Source: an uncultured Verrucomicrobiota bacterium
GTDB taxonomy: Bacteria > Verrucomicrobiota > Verrucomicrobiia > Limisphaerales > JADLHS01
NCBI GenBank assembly: GCA_937894935.1
Contig: CALAYC010000324.1
Location: 1 to 8,241 of the forward strand
DNA: 8,241 nt
Reading direction: 5' to 3'
The position numbers and the translations under genes were made by a program. Positions 1-6,094 of the stretch are shown one piece after another; the stretch's first letter is position 1, and each line of letters starts with the position of its first letter. The notes under the pieces were generated by a model. That model saw only the letters and a list, made by a program, of their open reading frames with translations, did no database searches and was not told the DNA's origin.

Positions 1-19
1 CCCCGCGTCCGACGCGGTT

Positions 20-48
20 GGTTCGCTAACCAGGCGCTGCAGCGAACC
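20..48. repeat. Perfect inverted repeat (hairpin) at left edge
   Basis: GGTTCGCT (20-27) is exactly complementary to AGCGAACC (41-48) around a 13-base loop. A second short palindrome, CCGCG/CGCGG (3-7 and 13-17), lies just before it. No T-run follows on the plus strand, so a classical intrinsic terminator is not well supported. The hairpin overlaps the start of a possible attC-like element and may be its 5' arm, or it may end an upstream gene outside the window. Confidence 0.5.
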
Positions 49-122
49 CGGCGTGAGGTCGCGGTTGCAATCGTCGCGTCCCGTCCAGGAATAACTTCGG
101 ATAACCTATATTGTCGTTGGAC
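24..122 (+). other. Possible degenerate attC-like site upstream of the broken membrane gene
   Basis: The stretch opens with CGCTAACCAGGCG and closes with GTTGGAC (116-122), which fits the integron R' consensus GTTRRRY. A start codon follows 19 bases later, as is usual for integron gene cassettes. The length of about 99 bases is within the attC range. Against it, the 5' heptamer CGCTAAC departs from RYYYAAC, and I could not pair the two outer ends well. The main support is indirect: the next site downstream carries GTCCAAT, almost the exact complement of this GTTGGAC. Confidence 0.25.
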
Positions 123-141
123 GAAATAACCACGCACCACC

Positions 142-574
142 ATGTTCTGCATCGTTAAGGCCATCGCTGCATGGGTAATTATGCTGCTCCTCGGCGCGAA
201 CCTGATTGGCCTCATTGTGCGCGGATTGTTTTGGTCGCCTCCTTCGATTGGAGGGGGACGACCGACCGAGTGCGAGCCGTGCTGCGCCGGGAATCTTCGC
301 GCATGAGTCTTGCCAATTCGCCTATGACTTTCGGCGGTGTCCTTGTCACCGCAGCGTATCTATTCGCCCTCTTCCATTTTTGGAACACAGGCCTCGCTCT
401 GGCAGGCGGGGGCATTCTGGTTTCACGCCTTCCTGATCTTATGTGGGAGATACGGGCTGGGCGGAAACCGCATGGAACGACCTTTCGAAAGGTTCAGTCT
501 ATTTCCTTGCGTCCACGTTTTTGTGGGCATCACTGGTTTTGGTCTGGTATTCGTTATGCCTGTGGAAATCCTGA
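142..574 (+). pseudogene. Small multi-pass membrane protein gene, broken by two frameshifts
   Basis: Three overlapping frames together spell one plausible membrane protein of about 143 residues. Segment 1 (142 to about 250) starts MFCIVKAIAAWVIM and continues NLIGLIVRGLFWSPPS. Segment 2 (about 257-482) reads TDRVRAVLRRESSRMSLAN, then hydrophobic stretches and RLPDLMWEIRAGRK. Segment 3 (about 485-574) reads KGSVYFLASTFLWASLVLVW and ends at TGA 572-574. The first shift falls at or beside a run of five Gs (252-256), the second at about 470-488; each is explained by loss of one base. About four membrane segments are predicted. I recall similar small hypothetical membrane proteins but cannot name a family. 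No Shine-Dalgarno sequence precedes the ATG. Decay is the simplest reading because the conserved genes nearby are intact; base-calling errors remain possible, especially at the G run. Confidence 0.6.
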
Positions 575-578
575 CCGC

Positions 579-670
579 GTCCAATCAACCGGCACCCCGA
601 ACGCCGGGATCGCGTCTCGGTTGACAATCGGACATCATTGGCCCGGCGACGGTGAGCTGGAGCGTTAGGC
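579..670 (+). other. attC-like imperfect palindrome (putative integron cassette recombination site)
   Basis: The element starts GTCCAAT (579-585) and ends GTTAGGC (664-670), matching R' GTTRRRY exactly and R'' RYYYAAC except for the last base. The arms are arranged symmetrically: three-base spacers, then CCGG (589-592) with CTGG (657-660), CACC (593-596) with GGTG (651-654) after unpaired AG, and CGCCGGG (602-608) with CCCGGCG (642-648). Unpaired bases and a variable centre are typical of attC sites. GTCCAAT also nearly complements GTTGGAC (116-122), as expected if 117-664 were once one circular cassette. The next start codon lies 12 bases past the site. No integrase gene is in the window. 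Confidence 0.42.
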
Positions 671-682
671 CGTTGCACCGCT

Positions 683-964
683 ATGAGCAATAGAACCCGA
701 ATCGTCTTACGGAGAAGCGGCGCTATTCTTGTTGGGCTGCTTGGTATGTATGTCGTGGCCAGTGCAGTCATTCCGTTGGTCGATGGATTTCGTTCACGCA
801 GTCGTGAGTTCATGAATAACATTCCGATTCTTGTTGCCATCGCGGTGTTTATTTTTGCCATTGGCATCAAGCTGCTTTTCGCTGCTCGCCGTCTTTGGCG
901 TTTACCTGCATCATCGGTTCAGAGTCCTGCTCAACGGCTTAACAAGACGCTGGACGGCCTTTGA
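683..964 (+). CDS. Small hypothetical membrane protein (93 aa)
   Basis: I do not recognise the family. The protein has a basic N-terminus (SNRTRIVLRRSG), a first hydrophobic segment at about residues 12-33 (GAILVGLLGMYVVASAVIPL), a charged stretch with RSRSREF at about 36-44, and a second hydrophobic segment at about 47-68 (IPILVAIAVFIFAIGIKLLF). A basic motif, ARRLWR, follows at about 68-73, and the tail is polar. A two-pass inner-membrane protein with both ends in the cytoplasm is the likely topology by the positive-inside rule. The ATG lies 12 bases after GTTAGGC of the attC-like site, with no strong ribosome-binding site, which fits a cassette-borne gene. The hydrophobic pattern and sensible ends favour a real gene; the function is unknown. 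Confidence 0.55.
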   Translation: MSNRTRIVLRRSGAILVGLLGMYVVASAVIPLVDGFRSRSREFMNNIPILVAIAVFIFAIGIKLLFAARRLWRLPASSVQSPAQRLNKTLDGL

Positions 965-1339
965 GGGTTGGGAACAGCGCTGGTGGCGAGGCGGGTCAAT
1001 ATACTGTTTAAAAGCTTTCCGGTTTTGGTCCTTTCCTGGTTGTTCCAGATTCGTCGGTTTGCGCCGCGGGGCGCGAGTTTCCCGATTGTGCCGGTCGTGG
1101 TTCCGGTCACCAGCTTCGATGCGAGCGACACCTGATGGTGCGCCTAATAGGTCGTGCCGGACTTGGGGAAACCGCTTGGGGCGGCGCGCGCCCATCCAAC
1201 TTTTCGAAGAAAGACCAATCCGAGTGGTTTGACGAGGTTGCGGCGACGGTTCGTGGTCAGTGCGGTAGAGCGCAGTTCCGCGGTTGCCGAGCTTTTGTCT
1301 TTCCAATCGCCATGCGAGCGGCAGACTGCTGCGCTTGTT
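965..1339. other. Intergenic stretch without a credible gene
   Basis: The open frames here on both strands are rich in Arg, Pro and Trp, lack recognisable domains and look like chance frames in GC-rich DNA. The frame leading into the DeoC homologue stays open back to 1154, but its first 62 codons do not resemble the family. GCCTAAT at 1142-1148 nearly complements GTTAGGC (664-670) and could be the 5' end of a further attC-like site, but no GTTRRRY closes it within 150 bases. I see no convincing promoter or terminator. The stretch may be decayed cassette DNA. Confidence 0.4.
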
Positions 1340-2002
1340 ATGAGTCAATTGACCGATGCGGAGTTGGCCGCGAAAACAGAGATTGCTTTTTGGAAACCGG
1401 TGGCGATGGCCCGGGAATTTGCCGCGTTATGTGCGTCGGTGCGGGAGCGTGGCGCGCGGGCGTTGTGCGTGAACGGTTCGCGCGTGATGCTTGCGGCGGC
1501 CGGATTGGAAGAAAGTCCGGTGCAACTCGTGGCGCTGATTGGCTTTCCTCTGGGCACGGTGGATAGCGATGTGAAGCGATATGAAGCGGAGGTGGCGATT
1601 GATTTTGGCGCGCAGGAAATCGAGCTGGTGCTGAATCTGGATCATCTCAAGAACGGAACTGCCAAGGCGATGTTGCGCGAGATTCATGACGTGGTGGAAG
1701 CAGTGGATGAGCGACACGTGTGTGCGGTGTTGGAAACGCGTGCTTTGACGCGAGCGGAGATTGTGAAGGTTTGCGAACAGCTTTCGGATTCGGGAATCAA
1801 GTCGGTTTCCACGGGGACAGATTTCTGGCCGGATGCGCGAGTGGATGTGGATGACATCAAAGCGTTGCGCGATGCGTTAGAGCCGAAGATCGCGATCAAA
1901 GCGGTGGGAAATATTCGAGATGCGGCAGCAGCGCGGGAGTTGATTGCAGCAGGCGCGGCGCGAATCGGCACGACGCAAATTGGGCTTTTGAAAAAGGACT
2001 GA
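1340..2002 (+). CDS. deoC: DeoC-family (deoxyribose-phosphate aldolase-like) protein with altered active site
   Basis: The protein has 220 residues, the usual size of short bacterial DeoC, a cytoplasmic TIM-barrel class I aldolase that splits 2-deoxyribose-5-phosphate into glyceraldehyde-3-phosphate and acetaldehyde. Family hallmarks are clear: ALCVNGSRV near residue 41, IGFPLG (67-72), EIELVLNL (93-100), VLETRALT, and IKAVGNIRD with Lys187. However, the usual VKTSTGF strand reads VSTGTDF, so the Schiff-base lysine aligns with Ser157; the nearest lysine, Lys154, is three positions off. The aspartate of the usual EIDMVINI is Glu95, and the N-terminal DHT-LKP motif reads EIAFWKP. Normal DERA activity is therefore doubtful. 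The ATG at 1340 was chosen because family similarity begins there; no Shine-Dalgarno is visible. mutL follows 189 bases later on the same strand. Fold assignment is firm; function is not. Confidence 0.82.
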   Translation: MSQLTDAELAAKTEIAFWKPVAMAREFAALCASVRERGARALCVNGSRVMLAAAGLEESPVQLVALIGFPLGTVDSDVKRYEAEVAIDFGAQEIELVLNLDHLKNGTAKAMLREIHDVVEAVDERHVCAVLETRALTRAEIVKVCEQLSDSGIKSVSTGTDFWPDARVDVDDIKALRDALEPKIAIKAVGNIRDAAAARELIAAGAARIGTTQIGLLKKD

Positions 2003-2191
2003 TTTTAAGGTCCAACGATCAGGCTGCAGAGCGGTTTTAGTTTCAAGCAACAAACGAGGATCGGCGGGAATAAGCGGGTGTGGCCGTAATTTCGAAGCGT
2101 TTCCTGGTGCTGTCAAAAAATCGGTGCTTCTGTCTGTTTCGGTTAGCTCCGGCTTTGACTTGTTTTCCTTCTCACTTCACTCTGCGTGCTG

Positions 2192-4201
2192 ATGAATCGC
2201 GTTCGTTTGTTGCCTGAACAGGTCGCCAATCAAATCGCCGCCGGCGAAGTGATTGAGCGGCCCGCGAGCATCGTGAAGGAACTCGTGGAGAACTCGCTCG
2301 ATGCGGGGGCGACGCGGATTCAGGTGGAAATTCAAGCCGGTGGACGCAGTCTTGTGCGCGTTACCGATGACGGCGTGGGGATGAATCGCGATGACGCGTT
2401 GCTGTGTCTGGAGCGTCACGCGACCAGCAAAATTGTCAAAGCCGAGGACCTGGCGGCGATTGCGACGATGGGTTTTCGCGGCGAAGCGTTGCCGAGTATC
2501 GCGAGTGTGAGCCGGTTCAGTTTGATTACCCGCGAGCGTGACAGCGAATCGGTCGAGGGAACGCAAGTGGTGGTGAATGGCGGGAAGATTGTGGAAGTGC
2601 GCGCGGCGGGTTGCGCGCCGGGAACGAGCGTCGAGGTGCGGCAGTTGTTCTTCAATCTTCCAGCGCGGCGAAAATTTTTGCGCACGGAGGAAACCGAGGC
2701 AGCGCACATCCAACATTATCTCACGCTCGTGGCGTTGGCGTATCCGGAAGTGGCGTTGACGTTCATCAAGGACAGTCGGACGGTGTGGCAGTTGCCGGCG
2801 CAGCGGTGCGGCAACGACATTGGCGCGAAGTTGCCGGCGGTGCGCGAGCGGGTGCGGGCTTTGTTGGGCGACGTGAAACTCGTGGAGGTAAATTACCAGA
2901 CGGAGCACGAAGAGCACGTTGCGACTGTTGATGAAACGGAATCGCTTGAGAATGCCTTACCGGTCGCGCCAGCGACTGCGCCGCGAGTCGCGTTTCGAGT
3001 TTGGGGATTGATGGGTGCACCGGGCGTATCGCGAGCGACGCGTGAGGACCAGCATATTTTTGTGAACCGTCGCCCGGTGGAGAATCGCGGTATCAACTTC
3101 GCGTTGATGGAAGGCTATCACACGGCGCTGATGAAAGGGCGGTATCCGGTGTGTTGCCTTTTTCTGGAAATCGATCCGGCGGCGGTGGACGTCAACATTC
3201 ATCCGGCGAAACGCGAGGTGAAATTTCATCGCGAAGGTGAGGTGCGCCGCAGCGTGGCGGATGCCGTGCGCAAGGCGTTGTTGGATTATCACACCGCGTC
3301 TTCGGCAAGCGCAGAAAAGACACCGACGAATCAAAATCTGGTGTCGCGTTCGATTGAGTCGGGCACGGATGAAGATGTTGTTCCAACAAACCTCACGCCG
3401 ACGTTGCCACAATTTCCGGTTCAATCTGCGTTAACGCCGCAACATTCGGAACAGCCGGCGTTGAAGATGGGGTTTGCGCCAGCGCGACCGCAAGTGCCAG
3501 CGCCAACTTCTGTTGCGCCTCAAGTGTTGCGCGCAACGGAAACGCAGATTGAAAACACCGCTGCGCCAGCAATCGCGCTGTCGCCAAGTGTTCCAACCTC
3601 CGCGCGGCCGTTGCTTGCGGTGCCGTTGCGTCTGGTGGGCGTGATTGGGCGGTTGTATGTGGTGTTGGAATCGGATCGCGGTCTGGTGCTGTTGGATCAG
3701 CACGCAGCGCATGAACGGATTTTATTTGAGCAAATGTTGGAGCGATTGGAGCGCAACGAGCAGGCGCCGTCGCAACGGTTATTGTTGCCGGAGACGATTG
3801 AGTTGTCGCCGCGCGACGCCAACTTTTTACGCGGGCAACTGACGGAGTTAACGCGGCTCGGCGTGGGCTTGAGTGAATTTGGCGAGCGGACGTTTTTGTT
3901 GGATGCGTTGCCGCCGTTTGTGAAGGTGAAAGACGCGCGACAGTTTACGCTTGACCTGGTGGATGAGCTGAAGGCGGCGGGGCAGGATGTGAATTCGGCG
4001 CGTTTGGGGGAACACGTGGTGGCGAAAACGGTTTGTCGGCACGCGGTGAAGGCGAACGATCCGTTGGCTGGAAAAGAACTGGAAAATCTGGTGGAAGATT
4101 TGCGGCGCTGCGCGATGCCGTACACGTGTCCGCACGGGCGACCGACGTTGATTGAGATGAATTATCGCGAACTGGAGCGGAAGTTCGGAAGAACGCAGTA
4201 G
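2192..4201 (+). CDS. mutL: DNA mismatch repair protein MutL (endonuclease type)
   Basis: MutL links mismatch recognition by MutS to strand incision and removal. The 669-residue protein has the full GHKL ATPase core: ANQIAAGEVIERPAS near residue 15, ELVENSLDAGA (30-40, catalytic Glu33), DDGVGM, and GFRGEALPSIASVS from residue 94. The transducer domain follows, with FVNRRPV and VDVNIHPAKREVKF. A Pro/Ala/Gln-rich linker spans about residues 375-480. The C-terminal dimerisation and nuclease domain carries DQHA-x2-E-x4-E (from residue 502), CRHAVK (from 615) and CPHGRP (from 646), the metal-site motifs of nicking MutL proteins in bacteria that lack MutH. A GTG two codons upstream (2186) is an alternative start; ATG 2192 is preferred because MutL proteins begin about here. 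No ribosome-binding site is seen. mutS is not in the window. Confidence 0.97.
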   Translation: MNRVRLLPEQVANQIAAGEVIERPASIVKELVENSLDAGATRIQVEIQAGGRSLVRVTDDGVGMNRDDALLCLERHATSKIVKAEDLAAIATMGFRGEALPSIASVSRFSLITRERDSESVEGTQVVVNGGKIVEVRAAGCAPGTSVEVRQLFFNLPARRKFLRTEETEAAHIQHYLTLVALAYPEVALTFIKDSRTVWQLPAQRCGNDIGAKLPAVRERVRALLGDVKLVEVNYQTEHEEHVATVDETESLENALPVAPATAPRVAFRVWGLMGAPGVSRATREDQHIFVNRRPVENRGINFALMEGYHTALMKGRYPVCCLFLEIDPAAVDVNIHPAKREVKFHREGEVRRSVADAVRKALLDYHTASSASAEKTPTNQNLVSRSIESGTDEDVVPTNLTPTLPQFPVQSALTPQHSEQPALKMGFAPARPQVPAPTSVAPQVLRATETQIENTAAPAIALSPSVPTSARPLLAVPLRLVGVIGRLYVVLESDRGLVLLDQHAAHERILFEQMLERLERNEQAPSQRLLLPETIELSPRDANFLRGQLTELTRLGVGLSEFGERTFLLDALPPFVKVKDARQFTLDLVDELKAAGQDVNSARLGEHVVAKTVCRHAVKANDPLAGKELENLVEDLRRCAMPYTCPHGRPTLIEMNYRELERKFGRTQ

Positions 4202-4259
4202 CGGCGAGATTTCAAACCTGCAAGCGCGAGAGACTGGTCGATTTCTGCATTAAATCAAA

Positions 4260-4285
4260 CAGGCGTGACCTTGCGGTCACGCCTG
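4260..4285. terminator. Intrinsic terminator hairpin between convergent mutL and glutamine synthetase genes
   Basis: A perfect 11-bp stem, CAGGCGTGACC (4260-4270) with GGTCACGCCTG (4275-4285), encloses the tetraloop TTGC. It lies 59 bases past the mutL stop and 34 bases past the end of the convergent glutamine synthetase gene. On the minus strand it is followed by TTTGATTTAATG, so it suits glutamine synthetase better; the plus-strand side lacks a T-run. It probably serves both directions. Confidence 0.75.
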
Positions 4286-4318
4286 CTGTGTTAACTTCTG
4301 ATTCAGGTCGCGAAAGAA

Positions 4319-5365
4319 TTACTTCTTGGACTTCTTGCCCGTTGTCGGGACCGGAACGGTCGCGATCGTCTGCAAGATGCGGCTCGCAATCTTGTAGGGG
4401 TCGCCTTGAGAGTTCGGACGACGATCTTCGAGGTAACCCTTGTAATCGTTGTTGACGAAGCTGTGCGGAACGCGGATTGACGCGCCGCGATTGGCGACAC
4501 CGTAGTTGAACTTGTCGATAGACTGCGTTTCGTGCAGACCGGTGAGGCGGAGGTGATTGTCCGGACCATACACGGCGATGTGTTCGTTCTTGTATTTGTC
4601 GAACGCCGCCATGAGGGCTTCGAAGTATTCCTTGCCGCCGACTTCGCGCATGTAGGATGTCGAGAAGTTGGTGTGCATACCGGAGCCATTCCAGTCCACA
4701 TCTTTACCGAGCGGCTTGCAGTGCCAGTTGACGTCCACACCGTATTTTTCGCACAGACGAATCAAGAGATAGCGGGCGACCCAGACCTGGTCCGCGGCGG
4801 TTTTGGAGCCTTTGCCGAAGATCTGGAATTCCCACTGACCTTTGGCGACTTCCGCGTTGATACCTTCGTGATTGATACCGGCTTCGAGGCAGAGGTCGAT
4901 ATGCTCCTCAACGATCTGGCGGGCGATGTCGCCGACGTTCTTGTAACCGACGCCGGTGTAGTATTCACCTTGCGGATACGGGAAACCGGATTCCGGGAAG
5001 CCGAGCGGCTTGCCGTTTTTGTAGAGGAAGTATTCCTGTTCGAAACCGAACCAGGCGCCGGGATCGTCAATGATGGTCGCACGGCTGTTGCTCGGGTGCG
5101 GCGTCTTGTCGTCCGGCATATAAACTTCGCACATCACCAACGCACCGTTTTTACGAGCCGCATCGGGATAAACGGCAACGGGGTGCAGTTTGCAATCGGA
5201 GCTGCGGCCTTCGGCCTGGCGCGTGGAGCTGCCGTCGAAACCCCAGATCGGGAGATCTTTCAGCGTCGGAAATTTGGAATATTCTTTGATGAGAGTTTTG
5301 CTACGCAGATTGGGGACTGGTTCATAACCGTCCAACCAGATGTATTCTAATTTGTATTTGGCCAT
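4319..5365 (-). CDS. glnA: Glutamine synthetase, GSII (eukaryote-type) class
   Basis: This cytoplasmic enzyme makes glutamine from glutamate, ammonium and ATP. At 348 residues it is of GSII size, far shorter than GSI (about 470) or GSIII (about 700). GSII signatures are present: WGFDGSST (41-48), WFGFEQEYFLY (105-115) with metal-binding glutamates, AGINHEGINAEV and GQWEFQ (162-181), DWNGSGMHTNFST (224-236), RLTGLHET (273-280), ANRGASIRVP (291-300) and GYLEDRRP (310-317). The GSI adenylylation-site region is absent, so GlnE-type control is not expected. The C-terminus is short and lysine-rich (GKKSKK). The ATG at 5365 gives the family's normal start; the same frame stays open upstream to 5620 but that part has no family similarity. 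The ammonium transporter further right supports a role in nitrogen assimilation. Bacterial GSII is also called glnII. Confidence 0.96.
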   Translation of the reverse strand: MAKYKLEYIWLDGYEPVPNLRSKTLIKEYSKFPTLKDLPIWGFDGSSTRQAEGRSSDCKLHPVAVYPDAARKNGALVMCEVYMPDDKTPHPSNSRATIIDDPGAWFGFEQEYFLYKNGKPLGFPESGFPYPQGEYYTGVGYKNVGDIARQIVEEHIDLCLEAGINHEGINAEVAKGQWEFQIFGKGSKTAADQVWVARYLLIRLCEKYGVDVNWHCKPLGKDVDWNGSGMHTNFSTSYMREVGGKEYFEALMAAFDKYKNEHIAVYGPDNHLRLTGLHETQSIDKFNYGVANRGASIRVPHSFVNNDYKGYLEDRRPNSQGDPYKIASRILQTIATVPVPTTGKKSKK

Positions 5366-5677
5366 GTGCGTGGTTGTTAATTTGTTTTGTAATTGAATTC
5401 GGATTTGGTCGAGAATGGTCGGAGGCAGTCCGTTTCCATCTACGGCGCGGCATTTCAGCAGGCAGTATGCCGAGCCGCAAGGTTTTTGGTGAATGAATTT
5501 CATAAATACGATTTGCGCCGTATCTACAAGGGTTTTTTGCACATAAAATTTTTGGCGCTGAATACCTTGGATTCGGTGAAAGAATGGAGACTGCTGTTTC
5601 TTTTTGTTCGCGCTGAGCAAAAGAATTCGGCAGGGTGACGGGCAACGAAGCCGAGAAATCCGGACGAGTTCGCAACC
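5366..5677. other. Divergent intergenic region between glutamine synthetase and the kinase-like gene
   Basis: These 312 bases separate two start codons facing away from each other, so they must hold promoters for both sides. They are more AT-rich than the flanking genes, with several A/T runs (for example around 5529-5552 and 5597-5606). The open frames inside do not resemble proteins. A possible sigma-54 site for the glutamine synthetase side lies at 5457-5472. I found no convincing sigma-70 promoter for the kinase-like gene. Confidence 0.5.
5457..5472 (-). promoter_or_regulatory. Candidate sigma-54 (-24/-12) promoter for glutamine synthetase
   Basis: Read on the minus strand, the site is CGGCATACTGCCTGCT. 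Against the consensus TGGCAC-N5-TTGCT it keeps the GG and GC dinucleotides at the correct 12-base distance and matches 8 of 11 defined positions. Transcription would begin near 5447 and leave a leader of about 80 bases before the ATG. Sigma-54 with NtrC commonly drives nitrogen-assimilation genes, but neither protein is in the window and no NtrC site was identified. A chance match is possible. Confidence 0.28.
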
Positions 5678-6094
5678 GTGTTAAAAGTCAAAGATACATT
5701 ACGGGCGACGGTGAACCTGACGTTCGATGGCCGGGTGATAAAAAATTATCACGGTCCGGACGCGCGGGAGCGCTTTAATAACGAGGTTCGCGTATTGCGG
5801 CACCTGGAAGCGCGCGGATGTGAATTTGTGCCGCGGTTGTTGGAGGCGGACGAGGAAAAATTGCGGATCATCACGACGAACTGCGGTTCGCGCGTGCAAT
5901 ACCTTGATGAAAAGCGCACGAAAGAATTATTCGCCGAACTCGAGCCGTTCGGCGTGCGCCACGACGATCCGGATATGCGCAACGTGACCTATCGGCAGAA
6001 AGACGGGCGGTTTTGCCTGATTGATTTTGAATTTGCGACGATTCTTCCCGAGGCAGGAGCAGAATCGAATTCAGAAAAAACGAAACCCAAATGA
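5678..6094 (+). CDS. Minimal protein-kinase-like protein (138 aa), coupled to PP2C
   Basis: The protein carries the catalytic residues of the kinase fold in correct order and nearly correct spacing: VIK with Lys22 (ATP lysine), Glu36 in RFNNEVRVL (helix C), a hinge-like TTNCG (66-70), HDDPDMRN (95-102) matching HxDxxxxN with Asp97 and Asn102, and DFE (116-118) in place of DFG, 14 residues later. It lacks a clear glycine-rich loop and ends about 20 residues after DFE, so the activation segment, APE motif and most of the C-lobe are missing. It is much smaller than Bud32 or RIO kinases. The start is GTG 5678; the only upstream room in frame is about 13 codons (to the stop at 5636) without another start. 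The TGA overlaps the ATG of the phosphatase gene, so the two are probably co-translated. It could be a real small kinase, a pseudokinase or a regulator of the phosphatase. Confidence 0.72.
   Translation: MLKVKDTLRATVNLTFDGRVIKNYHGPDARERFNNEVRVLRHLEARGCEFVPRLLEADEEKLRIITTNCGSRVQYLDEKRTKELFAELEPFGVRHDDPDMRNVTYRQKDGRFCLIDFEFATILPEAGAESNSEKTKPK

Noticed and set aside
1154..1339. 62-codon N-terminal extension of the DeoC homologue
   Set aside because: The extension is Arg-rich and unlike DeoC; the protein from ATG 1340 already has the normal 220-residue length.
911..1348. 145-codon minus-strand open frame across the gene-poor stretch
   Set aside because: The composition is basic and low in hydrophobic residues, no motif is seen, and it overlaps the real ends of both flanking forward genes.
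1994..2014. GGAC/GTCC inverted repeat after the deoC stop as a terminator
   Set aside because: The stem is only four to five base pairs with a long AT-rich loop and no T-run follows.
2155..2183. TTGACT (2155-2160) as the -35 box of a mutL promoter
   Set aside because: No acceptable -10 hexamer lies 16-18 bases downstream (CACTCT or similar), and the start site would fall almost on the mutL ATG.
2177..2917. 246-codon minus-strand open frame inside mutL
   Set aside because: It is rich in Arg, His and Gln, has no domain and lies entirely over conserved MutL ATPase codons, so it is a shadow frame.
4532..5350. 272-codon plus-strand open frame antisense to glutamine synthetase
   Set aside because: It mirrors a highly conserved gene in the opposite frame, a common artefact in GC-rich coding DNA, and has no recognisable domain.
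5366..5620. 85-codon in-frame N-terminal extension of glutamine synthetase
   Set aside because: The added residues have no GSII similarity, and MAKYKLEYIWLDGY at 5365 matches the normal family start. The open frame is chance.
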